DNA from: Chromera velia
Lineage: Eukaryota; Sar; Chromeraceae
Direction of reading: 5' to 3'
DNA: 32,500 nt
Assembly (NCBI GenBank): GCA_018398765.1
Contig: JAHBMJ010000388.1
Coordinates: forward strand, 7,956-40,455
The notes below the pieces were generated by a model, which was given only the letters and a program-made list of their open reading frames with translations, ran no database searches and was not told the DNA's origin. Every line of letters begins with the position of its first letter. The stretch's first letter is position 1. Shown in pieces: positions 11,473 through 25,085 of this stretch. The position numbers were made by a program, and so were the translations under genes.

Positions 11473-12947
11473 AAAGAAAAGAGGAATGACACACAGAAGA
11501 AAAAAAAGGGAGAAAGTCAGGAAGACAGAAAAGAGAGAGCTTTCGTTCCTTCCTCATTCATTGACCTGAAGGCCCGGCAGCACGACGGAGGTGGGCCCTG
11601 CAGTTTCCACCCCTGCCTTATCTCTCTGTGACACACGGTCTCCGTCCCCACCCTGGCTTTCTTCGCTTCCTTCGCTGTCTTCCTCGTCGTCGTCCAGGAC
11701 CATCTGCAGTCAATTACACCTCATGCAGAAGTCGCGCGTCATTATTCATTTGTAGCACAAACAGACAGAAGAACCACTTAATTCAATTTCACTGAATTGT
11801 AGAGAAATTGCATGACAGAAGAAGAAGCGATACACACAAAGATTTGAGTCTCGTACCGATGCCTCAAATGAGCTTCATGCTTGTATACGGAGCGTGCAGA
11901 TATTGAGAATGAATCCGGGTTGAACTGGTCGCCCGTTCAGAAGAAGTGGAGGGGGCAGTTGCAGTCCCAAAATGCAAAGCAAGAACGAAAGACGTGGTCT
12001 CTGGAGTTTTTGAGCTGCCAGTTTCAAGAAAACAAGGGAATGGTGAAACAACGATGGATGCCACAGAGGCTTGATGCTTTGCGAGACAATTCAACAAAAC
12101 TTGGGTGGCTGTGTGTGTACAAACCTTGAGGTCGTCCCTCGTTCGGACAAACTCTTCCTCCCTTGTTTTCATCACGGGGGGAGCTTGAGAAGCTGAGAAT
12201 TTGAATCCGACGGAACCTCCCTCGAGGTCATTGCTGTCTGAAAAGGAGCTGTCGTTATCGTCTCCATCCTTTCTTCCATTTTTTTCCTTCTTGGCCATCC
12301 AGGTCTGCTGTCTCGTTCGCATCTTCAGGAGCCCCAGCTTCTCCATCACGCCTTGTTGCCGAAGTTCCTGCACGGCCCCCGGTCCGGGAGGGAAATAGGA
12401 GAGAAAGGAATTTAGGTGGGAGGCTCGGGTTGCTTCCGTCTATTGGGAGAGTCACTTCTCCTGAAGCTCCTCAATCGATTCATCCGTACACGAACAAGCT
12501 TTTAAGAAAAGAAAACTATTTCAAGCCAAGTGCAAAGCGGAAAGCAGCGGGCTCTTCTGAGCCCCTGAGAGATCATAGACGGATCGGTAAGGGAAGCGAT
12601 GAGAATCTCTTTCCATGGTTTGCTTCATTCATCTATCCATACAATAAACTTCGGCCTCAATTGAACAGCGACGGGTCTTTCTGTGAGACATCGATCAGTG
12701 CTTGAATGTATTAAATTTTCTTCACGCACCTCATCCCGGTTGTAGTGGAGGAAGAGCGTGGGGTCCTCCTCCCAGTCGTTCACACACAACTCGGGGTAGA
12801 TTAGAGAGGTCGCAAGGAGCACCAAACGACCAACCTGCAGAGTTGCACAACCTTTGCTGAATGAAAGAAAGGGACTAGAAACCCACAACGGGAATGGAAA
12901 TGGTATACAGATGTACATGCGCGATTTTGCTTGGGGATGGGAGTAAG

Positions 12948-12986
<39 letters not shown>

Positions 12987-13010
12987 CGAGAGAAAGAGAG
13001 AAAGAGAGAA

Positions 13011-13049
<39 letters not shown>

Positions 13050-15602
13050 ATAAAGAACGATGTGGAATGAGGCAGGCAGGAGGAATGGAAGGAGGGAGAG
13101 AGTATTGCAGAAGCGAAAAAAAGCTGACTGTGAGACTGCCGTGCGAGCGATGCTTCTTCAGCCCAGACACTCAAATCAAAGGACCGACTGACTGACCTGG
13201 TTGTTGGCAGCTGGCTTCAGGGTGAAATCTGGAAGTTCCGCGAACAGCCGGAGCTTCACAAGCCGAGCCCTCCATGTAATGATGTGCGACACGAGATAGT
13301 CACAGATCACCCCCCAGACAACGAAGAAGAAACAGAAGAAGACGAGAAAGCACAGGGTGAAAAACCCGTAGGAGTCTTCTTTTATCTGCAAACAGACATG
13401 AAAGGTCCTTTCAATATGTCCCAATCCTTCCAACGCTTTCACGTACAAGCTGTCTAGAAAGAGAGAGCAAGTTGTTCTGTGAATGTACGGACGGACAAAG
13501 GAGACGAAAGCGTGATCGAAGAGACGGAAAGACACAGAACGCAAGCTAGGTTGGTGGAACAAAGTCCCAACCAACTTCATCGGAGGGAGGCCCACCTTTG
13601 ACAACTGGTCGAAGTTCACTTTTTTGGGGACGAACTTTTTCGGAACTCTCTGCAAGAATGGAAAAGGTCATATATTAATAGCCACAGTAAGCAGGAGCAG
13701 AAAAAATGCCTTGCTCAAAAAGGTCTGGATCGTGCAATCCCGCCAGCTGGACCAGCCCGTTGTGCCGCAGGAATCCACTTCTACAGCCGCTCCTCCCCAA
13801 AAAGAATGCTTGGCAGGGGTACGTGCGCTGATCCATTCAATGATTTTGGCACTCTCTCAGACTGACGGCTAGTTCGCTAAATCGTGCCAAACACGGCCAA
13901 ACAAAGCGATCAAGAAAAGCTGAAAGAGAGAGAAAGAGGACCAACCGTTTCCTCAACGAAGGCGCCAAAAGACGAGAGGTGAGTGCACTCACACGTCACA
14001 CAGGCGCTGTCAAGCGATGAGTTTCCAGATGACACAGTCGCGTCGGAAACGTTGCACCCTGAGGTCGACCAACTCCCTGAGCTTTCTCGGTATCTGCATA
14101 TGAGGCAGGGTAAGTAAGGGTGGGCATAGACATAGGTGTGTTACTAATGGAAGACAGTGGCATGAAACAAAGGAATAAATTGGTGTGCATGCATGCGACC
14201 GAGATACCTGTTTGGAAGCGATCAAAGCAGTAGAAAAATGTACCACAAATGGAATTTGAAGCGATAAAAGACGGATGAGCAGCGAGACAAACGAGCGAGT
14301 CTGTTTCCCTACTGACCTGCACGTGAGCAGGGGGCTCTCAATTTTTCGATTGCTGTTCAGAATTTCTTCCCTGTAGATGTCGTTTGCCCGCGGGCAGAGA
14401 GTGAAGGAAAAAGTATCAGACGTGTCAAGGTTCGAAATCTCTGCCTCGTCGAAGATGGACTCATCGCTCTGCAAAGCAAACAGGCACACAAACAAATGGG
14501 CAAAGAAAGACACGGGATAGTACATGCTTCTGAGAAACTAGCTGTGGATTCAAATCTTATGAGAAATCAATAATCTTTGAGTTCTTTCCATACAGTGTCG
14601 TGAATTTCCATCCTTCATGCCAAAATTGAATGCAAAAAGTGAAGAGCTAGTGAAAGAACGCAGGGGCGATCGAATGCAACACAAAAAAGACATCAAGCGC
14701 AGTATGATCGATGCAGGGAGAGAAAGGAAAGGAAATGCCCCCGGAGTGCAGACACGTCTTTCTGAAACTCCACATGGTCAAGAGTCTTGAAGGAAACAAA
14801 AACAGACACTTCTTTTGTGATGGCTCTTTGTCAAGGCAAGTAAAGTGCTTCATCCCACTTACTGTTCTCGGTACTGTGACAGAGAAAAGTTTCTTGCCGG
14901 ATCTTTCAAGAGGCTCCGAAGAGGCCTCGACCCTGAAGAGGAAAAGTTTGTGTTTCTCAATCGAGTCACGAGCAAACGCGCGGTAGTTGGTTGATCTGCA
15001 TGGAACCATTCACGCATCGGTCATTCCGACCTTGAATTGGCGACGCGCAAACTCAACTCGCTTTCCGATCGCAGCAGCGGGATCTGGTGGAAGTTGCTCG
15101 GCGGTACCGAATGCAAAAACGGAAGGAGGACATGGAAGAAGGGAAGCCGTTCAATGTCAAAAACAGTGGGGAGGATCCGAAAATACACCTGAGCGTTCAG
15201 GTTGACTGACTGACTGGCTGACTGACCAACCTTGCAAGTCTGCTCGCGTCCACAAGAGTGGAAAGAAACGCGGTCCGATTCTCAGTGGCCGGGGTGAGGA
15301 GAATCGTCGAGACATTTTGTGCAGTGAAATTGTAATATCTGCAGGGCAGCATGCAAGGGGCAGAAAACAGTGCCACGGAGCATCATAAGCACGCTGAAGA
15401 AAGATTGAGAAGGTTCTACGACTTCTTTTTTTTTTTTCTGAGACTTTCTGCACCATTCTTTTACTCTCCTGCTTTCCTCTATCCGTGTGACTTAAGAAAC
15501 AATATACACCGAGAGAGAAACACGTGACTTTTCTTTGTTTCTTTCCTTCTTCTTCTTTCTTCAGTCCTTCTCGTTTTGATTTCCTTCCTTCCTTCCTTCG
15601 TT

Positions 15603-15633
<31 letters not shown>

Positions 15634-16748
15634 GCCTACCTTTCTCTCTCTCTCTTTCTCTCTTTCTCTCTCTCTCTCTCGCTCTTTCTTTCTTTTCTTT
15701 TCTTTTCTTTCTTTTCGCTCTTTCTTTCTTTCTTTCTTTCTTTTCTTTCTTTCTTTCTTTTCTTTCTTTCTTTCTTGCTTTCTTTCTTTCTTTCTTTATT
15801 TTTTTCTTTCTTCTGCTCCCTCCCTCCCCCCCTCCCTCCCTCCCTTTCTGCCTCCCTCCCGATCTTGGCGCACTTGAAGGAAGTCAAATACGGGTCGAAG
15901 AGAATGTCGATGTTGGAAAGGACGAATCCCTCTGCTTCCCTGTTGCTCTTCACGCTTGATCCTCCCGCCGCATCGATCGCGGTCTCTAGGGAGCTGGGAA
16001 GACGGACGGACCCCGGGCCAACGGGACGACCGCCGCTCTGCTTTGCACCCTCCCGTGCTTGGCCGTAAGAAAAAGAGTTGTACTGCAATGTTTGCAGATG
16101 TATTGGTTAATCCAGCAGATAATGAATCTTCTCGGCACTTCGTCTTCCGCGGGCCGTGAAGTTCATTCAGCGACGCAGGAGAGGCCGGGAAGGACAGGGA
16201 TGTCAGAGATTAGATCCAAATGCCAATCTTCTTCAAAGAAAAAAAATAAAACCAGAAGAAAAATACAGTCTGGCTTCACTATTCTCTGCTTCCATTCATT
16301 TTTTGGGACTTCCTGACTTGATCCAGCCCCGTCCCACATGTCTGATCTGAGGACACGGAAGGGAACAATCTAACGCGAAAGAGAAACATGCAAACGCAGT
16401 CACGCATCTGGACGGACGGACCGATGCCAATGAAACAGAAAAGAGTTCTCCCGTGAAACTTCGAGATCCCGCTTCCTGCACGAACACACAAATGAAGACA
16501 CATACACATTCACATACAGATGCAGATGCATGCGTTCATGAACACTCCAACATATGCATGCATACTCGCACACATCTGTACGCAAATATACACAAGACAC
16601 ATAGCGCGTAAAGATGCATGAAGGTACGCAAACGCTCTCACATGTGCGCACGAATGCTCTCCCTCCCTCTCACGCGGACAGAGATCCCTCTTTCCCTCCC
16701 CCACATACAGACACCCATATAAGATACATATGTGCTCACACACACTCA

Positions 16749-16793
<45 letters not shown>

Positions 16794-18364
16794 GAAAAGA
16801 TGCATACAGACATTCGTGCATGCGAAACCACATTAGGAGGCTCGATCACCGACGTATACTCGCACAGGCAGACATGTATGGACAAATGAATACATGTATG
16901 TATGCATGCACACATACATACACCACAAATTCATGCACACGTCTGTACCAGAATGTGTCCACAGGAATATGTGCGACGACGAAAGGCCACAAAAATCTGC
17001 TGGTCGTGCAAAAAACTGCAAGTCATGCTGCGGCAGCACAAAACATGGAGGAAAGAAAGCAGAGACTCTGCAAGACCACTTTTTCTTTCTACAGGCAGGA
17101 TAGGATGAACACGCACAAAGTTCCAAACCGCCCTCGGCAGCCGTTCACTTGTGTCAATCTTCTTACTGCGTCACACACAGCCGAAGCAATGATCGACGCT
17201 CCCCCCGCCACCAGGAGTACGTTTGATTGGATTCCTACGTAAGGATGTTGCTGAATACCAGGCCTCCGGTGAAGTTTCCATCCGTTCATCCATGTATTCC
17301 GTAAACAAACAAACAAACAAAGAGAGGGCAAACCTGGGCGTCCTGCTGCATGCCGAGTCTTGCGGTCGAGACCAGACTCTCGATTGAGGCGAAAACGGAG
17401 TTCGAGAAGGGCCTAGGATCCCCAAAGTCGCTCGTTGTCGTTGATGTTGACTGCAGAATTCTTGCGAGCCCTCGTGCTCTGTCGTCGTCCTTCTGCTCGA
17501 CTGCGGCCTTCAGTTCACGAAGGAGCCGCCTCCTGTTGACGTAATCAAAGAGAGACTCCTTCATCAACGATTCCAAAACACCCAAAAGCGTCTTGGCAGA
17601 TCCGACTGGCATCTGCAGAAAGACGGGAAGAGAAAAGAGGGCAGAATGAGCTTTGCTATTTGCGTGCTGGAAACAAATTGCACTGTACAGGACGACTGCT
17701 AGGTGACAAACCCAGCCCTCCTCCTTTTAACTTTCATGTTCCATGTCTCCCTCACTCACCCCTACTTGCTTGACCAGACAAAGCTTTATAAATCGAGGTT
17801 TTTCTTTCGTTTCTGGTCTTGTCTTTTGTTTTGTGTTTGGGCGGGCTTGTCTTTGGTTTTTGTTTGGGCGGATGGATTTGCTTCTTTCTTTTTCCCAAAG
17901 AAAAAAAGAAGCGAAAAGGCAACCCAACAGACAAACCTGGTAGAGAAGCCTCTGGCCATTATTTTCTAGGTACAGATCTTGCTGGCTCTTCAATACTGTT
18001 CTCTGCACAAAGAAAACAGAGATAGATAGAGGACAGCACAGGCATCACAGACATCGACGGGGGGCGGTGTGTAGACATGAAACGAACCTGAAGATGTACA
18101 CAAGGATGCATGTGTTGATGTGTCGTTAGAAAGGAAACATCAACTGCAATGTTTATTTTGACGACTCCGACGAATGGGACCTCTGGGCAACTTCTCTTCT
18201 TTCTTTCTTTCTTTCTTTCTTTTTTTCTTTCTTCCTTGCTTCCTTCCTTCCTTCCTTCCTTTCTTCCTTCCTTCCTTCCTTCCTTTCTTTCTTCCTTCCT
18301 TCCTTCCTTCCTTCCTTTCTTTCTTTCTTTCTTTCTTTCTTTCTCTCCCTCTTCCTCTCTTCCC

Positions 18365-18398
<34 letters not shown>

Positions 18399-21300
18399 GT
18401 CTCTCTTTGGATCTTATTCTTTGCCGCCTGTCCCCAATTTCTCAGCTCTTCACACACGCACACACAGGCACGTGCGCATACCGCATGACTGAAAAGGCGT
18501 TCACTGATCCCAATCATTCGCTTACACAGACTACTGGCACCCTCTCTTCCGAATACACACCATCTCTCAGACAAGCGAAACAGACTCCATGCATCTGGCC
18601 GGACCATGCAGCCCTTGCATGATAGATTGATCAGCTACCCCCCCCACGTGACGCACATCAGTCGGTTGCTTTGACTTGTTCTGTCTCGGATGGAAACTTC
18701 AATCAACGTTTGCACTTGATTGCGCAGAACCGAATGAAGAAGACTGACCTGCAATGTCAAAAGCTTGTCCACCAACTGAACCGCCGTGTTGATTTGAGTG
18801 GAGCCGAGTCTTGCGGGTCCCTCTGAGACCGTTTTGTCCTGCCCGATCTCTACAGTCCCTCTGCACGCACACAGGAAGGCTCCGCATATACCTTTCTCCT
18901 CTCAATATCCCCCCGTTGTTGAAAGGCACGATGTTGGCGGATGAGATGTGAAAATCTGTACTGAGTGGCCAAGGGTTCCGGAGCTTCATTAGCGTCCACG
19001 GACAGAGACAAGGCGATGGATGGCCATAACAAATGAGTCGGGCACGGCAAAGACGATCATCGGCCAAAGAACCTCGGCCGCATCGAGGAAGGAAGGTTGT
19101 CGTAGAGGCACGAACGTGAATGGACAAAATTTCAGACACATGCAATGAGTGTTGCAGGATGTGCAGACAGAAACATGAGGAAAGGCCAAGGCAAAAAGAG
19201 AAAGAGAGGCATTGGGAAGAGAAACTGGAAAATCAAGATAGCGAGGAAGAACGCTGTACGGCAGAGAAAAACAGGGAGTGGTGGGAAGGGAGAAGAAGGC
19301 AGAGGACACATGCAGAAGAATTTGATGACTGACTGACTGACTCGAGGCCGTTGATCAACAACGCCATTGCTGTTTCATCAGGTTCAATGCGGTCGACAGC
19401 ATACAGAAGAGAGTCGAGCATCACGTTCTGGAGGGACTGGACCTGCGCAGGCGCATACGCGCATGTACGTTTCGATACTTGAGACAGACGAGCTTCACAC
19501 AGACATGCAGGCAGAGACATGCAAAGCAGCAAGTGGCGACACAGAGCACCGTGCACAACCCCAAAACGAACTTTCTTTGTGGCTCTTGTGTCCTATCAAG
19601 GGAGAACTCTCTCGAAAACTTTTTGTCTCTCACGTCACGTTCTCCCTTGCATGGGAGCGGGGGGCTCTTTTCTTATTTATGGTCTTTATTGTCCGAAGAC
19701 ATGAATGTGAGTAGAAGGATGCATGCATACATGCAAGCGACCATTTAAGCAACTTACTTCTTGGCGAGTACTTGACGGGTTCACCAATTTGCGTGCCGTC
19801 GTGCTGGAAGTGACCACTAGCGAAACGAGGATGGTGGGTTCCATGAAGTATCTCTCAGTTTCCAGGAGAGTCTGCTCATGTGTGTCCAGAAAGAAATGCA
19901 CCGATGATGAAATCACTCTTACAATGTCTAGACGGCGTGTTCACATACGGAGAAGGAGACTTAATCCTTGGAAAAAGCCTATGATGGAAAACAGGTCAAA
20001 AGGCCCCTGAGAAAGCATACCGGACACTTCTGTGCTGAACGCTTTAATTCGTTTCTCGACTGTCGATTGTATCAAAGAGGAAGAAGTCAGTGGAGTGCTG
20101 CAGAAAGAACATGTTTCCTTGACTGGCTTGTGTAAAGTCGAATACATAGTCAACTTTTCCTCTCCACTTTATATTCGAATGGAAGACCAACAGCGGATCG
20201 AAGAAAAGATTTCTGACGTACCTGAATGTCTGTCAGCGAGAGGCTCTGTGTGCTGGTTGTCACTCCCACAGGGGCCGAAACAGAAGTCGCCCCCAAAGAG
20301 TCCATCACAAATACGAGCGCCTGAGAAGATCCTTCAGGAAGATAAGCGCGCACGGCGGAAGCTGCCGTAAAAGCTGTCAGAGGCGTTAGGCGTGCGTCTG
20401 TTGGTTGAAGAGGTGCGCTCTGCAGCAAAGAGAAGCAGAGGGGTACGGAAGTGCGTCCGGTTGCCTTTTGGGCCCCGACAGAAAACAAAATCACAGCAAA
20501 GACCATGCAGCCTCCTGACAGAAGGACCCAGCAACCTGCCAAACGGACAACTGCAAGGAAGGGCCTTCAGTGCCATCTGTTTCTGCCAACGCTTTCTTCC
20601 GCTACTTGCGTTTCGTTATCAAATGTCTCTCTTCGTTCATTCGGACCACTGACCGATGAATCGAGTGCACTGTTCAGCTCTCCCACATCTCTCTCCCACA
20701 GCGCAAAGAAGTACTGAAGAGGCCCCCCCGAATCGTCTGTCCAACCAAAAGTGGACAAAGCGAACCGAGTTGTGATCGCAACTCCACTCCTGCATTCATT
20801 CAGTAAGGAAAGGAAACCAAAAGTGACAAAGAGAAAGTCTTGACATTAAAGACGCATTGACGCACAGTGATGTGCTTTATCCAATCGTCTATTCTGCCTA
20901 ATTTTTTTTGTCGTTCCGCTAGCCTTTAATCCATTCTGTCTGTCTCTCCTTTTTCTTTTGCTACGGCCCCTGTCACGGACGTTTTGCAGCGCTTGCAAGG
21001 AACTTGCCGTGAAAGCTGCCCAGGCCACTGCTCATAGGAAGAATTGATTATGCTCATAGGACTGAGACCAAGTAAGGTAGATCCGTCGTCCCCTTCCAAT
21101 CCGCTGCATGCACCCCCTCTTTTGCTCATGCACTCACCTCGGGTTGACGTCCAGAATTCCCCCCGAGGGCGCTCTGTTGGCCTCAAATTCGTTGGAGAAT
21201 GCGACCGCATACGCCAGTCTGCATGATGTGTGAGGTGGACGGACAAGGTGCATGGATGACAATTAATTGTGCTGCTGCAATTATCTGACGACCTGAAGTT

Positions 21301-23730
21301 GACGACAGTCGATCGGATTGCCGTACAACAGAAAAAATTCGATTTCGTTGCTTTTCACTAAATGATTATATACTTCTCGTAGCGTATCTCATGAAGGTAA
21401 GTCCATGTCTCTTCGCTTCTTCGCACTTTCTGTCCCTTCCTGCTTTCTTTTTTTCTTCTGCTTCCTCCCACCAGGCAGGCAGATTCTTTCAGGAGGGAGA
21501 GGCCCAAGGAAGGAAGAAAAACTCAAGGAACGAATGGAGAGAACGGGCTGGCCCACACGTTTTTTACGTGAGAATGTCGTGTAGACAGATAGAGGGAAAT
21601 TCATCACTTTCGGAAATAGACTGTATGTCCTTTACTGCTTGCAGTAAGGGCATGGGGAAAACTCCATCAGAGCATTGTCCACAGGGACCAGGCCAATCGG
21701 CACTCCAGATCCAAAATCTCTGCGCATGAGATCGGAAGCTGCTGGCAGAGAGAGATTTTCGGCCCTTCGACTGTAGAAAGTAGGAAACATTCTCGTTTAG
21801 ATAAAGAAATCACCTGTCTCCAAGAATTGTCGAATTGATCGCCAGAGGGGCACTGCCGAAAGATATCGCGCTGGTGGCCCAAAAAGCATACGAGAACCGG
21901 TATCTGCATGCACGCAAATGCGCATATACGAGCGGACTCATGAAAAGACCCCACACAAAGATGATAAAGATGCTCGCTGGAATTTCAAGAATGTGAATCT
22001 TTCGGAAAGAGAAAAGATCTCGTGTAAGAAATCGGAGAGGCATAGATAACAGGCACCATTGCTAGTTACCTGCGTACTTACCTTCTGCCTGCTGCCAGGA
22101 CCATATCGTAGTCAGGAATGGTCCCTGAGCAGGTCGTTCTTGTCACTCCGTTCAAAAGAGCAGTCCCAAGAGGGTCTGTCGTCGCACTCACACAGTCTGA
22201 GGCTGCTGTCACAGCCTGCACCAACATTCATGAAGGCTCAAGAGGTGCAAGTGCATTTCTGACTGTTCACACATCGGCAGGTGACTCAAACGATCAAACA
22301 AGCAGACAAAGAGCGAGGGTCAAACAGTCTGGAGATTCTAAGGGATCCTGCATGACACTTCCCTCCATCCAGCGGCCCATGCAGCACGATTAAGTGGCAT
22401 CCTGTATCCCGCCCACCCACGAACCCACCTACCAACCTGAAGAGAGGAGTTCCGGTATTCGAGAAGAAACCCCGCGACTTCTACCGAAGAAGGGAGGGCC
22501 GAGCAGTCTCCTGATCCGCTGAAGTACGTGTAGGCAGAAACCCTGCAGGCAGGCGTGGAAGGACGGAGACAAACAAACGCACAGTTGCAAATACAGACAA
22601 CAAGTGAAAGCATCTGACAGATGCAAAGACGAGAAGAGACTGAATCGGTGAAGAAAGAAGGAAACAAGGGAACATGGAGGCAAAGAAACAAACAAAAAAA
22701 CATGTGGAAACAAAGTCTTTGAAAGAAGGACAAGGACTCTTCTGAAAAGAAGAAGGGCAACACCAACTCAGAAAAATCTTCTCTATTCGTATTCATACAG
22801 GTTGGGGCTTGCTTCAATCAGAGAAATGCAGCAACAGGATGTCAAATTGTCCCTGCAGGCGTTTTCCAACATAGAGATAAGTGACTCATGGACTGACTAA
22901 CTTGAAAGGTGCTTCTGAGCTGATGTACTCTGGAACGCTTTGGAAGACCGGCTGAGGCACCGGGTCCGCGTCACTGTAGGCGGATCCACTGGTCTGTTGC
23001 CTCCTTCCGAAGGTCACTCGGACGCTTGCGTTGGCGATGAGAGAGAAGTCGCTGGCGGTAGGCTGACTTTCCGCGTCAACAAAGCTCACCGAAAGCGTAA
23101 AATCATACACAGAGCTGCAGAAGAGCGTATGAATCTCTTTCCACGTACATCACATCCCTCTTCTCTTAAATCATAGAGAAGTACGCACGGATGCAAAGGG
23201 CAAATTTTGATCGACAATTATCCGGGCGATTTTGCAGGCGGAAAGGAGACAGCAATGATTTGCCTGATTTCAACAGAATTGAGCCGGGCCAACCCAGACT
23301 CTCTAAACGTACAGCGGATGTATTGCAAAATTTGCTGATGCAGCCTCGAACGTTCATTCTGCCACAAAGAAAAGAGAAATGAATACATGCATGTTCGCCT
23401 CACTCACTCACTGGTTGACTCATTGACCGACCCTTCGGGAGGCATGTCGTCACCCGGGGCCAGCGTGATGACCGGCAACGTGAAATTTGTCTGCCCAGGG
23501 TAGAAGTCGGCCAGGTTTTCCAGAGGCACCCCGTCCTGCATCCTTGCATGATATGAACGTAATGATCAGCCCCAACCCTCATAGGCGAGAGAAAGAAAGG
23601 GACATAAAGTTCGAGCGAGAGCGGAAGAATGCGATGGAATCCCAGAAGGAAGTCTAGCGCTGCCTGCCAGGCTCGGTGGCCCACTGGATGCTTCTCTGAT
23701 AGTCCAAACAACGGACATATCACACACACA

Positions 23731-23770
<40 letters not shown>

Positions 23771-24234
23771 GAGAAAGAAAGAGAACACACAACATCTCTC
23801 CCTAAGGAAAGCTAGAGGCAGAGGAAGAGCCGCGAGAGAAGCAGGGATGGAGGGAAAACAAGAACCTCATTCACTCACCAGAGAAACGCAGTCGTAAACG
23901 ATCTGCGGAGTCACTTGCGCGGGGAATGGATACACAGGAGTCCGTACACGGGTTGCTGCCCAGGGGCTGTCCGGCTGCGAAGAGTTTGCTCCTGCTCGTC
24001 GAAAATGCAAAAAGGAGGGAAAGAGAGACAGCAATTTAAGTAAATTTCCTCTTTTCGATCCACTCAGGAGTCGATGAATTCGTGAGGCCAAGACTCAAAC
24101 TGTCAAAGAACATGCAGTCTGGTGCATTTCAACATGCAATCAACTCGACAAGGCATACCAGACCCACCCGGGTGAGGAGGAAAGAAACAACATGGAATTT
24201 CTTTATTCGATGTCTCCACCCCCTCCTCTCCCGC

Positions 24235-24268
<34 letters not shown>

Positions 24269-25052
24269 CTCTTGGCTGTCTGATCTCTCTTGATCTTGCT
24301 CACTCTATTGACACGACGAGTAGCTACAGATCCCAGACTTCCAGACTCCAAGTTGGACTTTGAAAACATTCGAGCGTTTTTCGATTTCTGTCTATAGGGA
24401 GGAAACTGGCCAACCTGCAGGGGTTGCCATCTCTGTGGTGGACGGCTGAGGAGTTGTGGTTGCGGGCGCTGTGCCTCCCGATGTCGTCGGAGAATAGGAA
24501 GACGTCCTGCAGAGCAGTGAACATGTTCGCACGCACATGCATTTCTGCGAGCCTGTGTAAAACCTTATGAATGATACATATGTACATTTACGGTACCAGC
24601 TGCACAGATAATCAAAAGGTTCTACATAACAAAAGTGTGGTTTGCACTGGACACAAAAGAGCCGTAAGCGCAAAGCAGGATGAGGAAAAAGGCCATCTCA
24701 GCGACCCCCGAGAAGAGTAACGAAACCGAGAAAGTGCTCTTTGCATCAATATATGCGTCTCTCTCCTGCATGTGCTCTTTTGCATTCTTTCTGTTTCCAA
24801 CTTGATTGCATGGGATCCACTTCAATTGCGACAGCAGGCAATGCCTTCCTTTCTTCGGTTCTGCGTGCACCACTTCGGAATTCCGTGCCCTCGTTCGTCT
24901 TTTTGTATATCTGTCTATCTGTCTGTCTGTCCGTCCGTCCGTCCGTCCGTCCGTCAGTCTTTCGACAGGCCGTGCGTCTGCATGATTTGTGGACTTAGCG
25001 AAAGTACGGGTGTGATACACGCCACCACAGACAGACAGACAGACAGACAGAC

Positions 25053-25085
<33 letters not shown>

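Noticed and set aside
15524-15959. Plus-strand open frames rich in Phe/Leu/Ser
   Set aside because: They are translations of the (CTTT)n tract; the real coding frame, exon 31, is on the minus strand and overlaps only the end.
18149-18622. Plus-strand 157-codon frame of Phe/Leu/Ser repeats and its minus-strand Lys/Arg/Glu mirror
   Set aside because: Both are translations of the simple-repeat tract in intron 27.
20012-20108. Possible minus-strand exon between exons 24 and 25
   Set aside because: In the required phase 0 it hits a stop and offers no phase-0 donor; exons 24 and 25 join directly in phase.
20940-21060. Possible minus-strand exon between exons 22 and 23
   Set aside because: Exons 22 and 23 join in phase and rebuild the conserved V-x-P-R-S-G-V-A unit without it.
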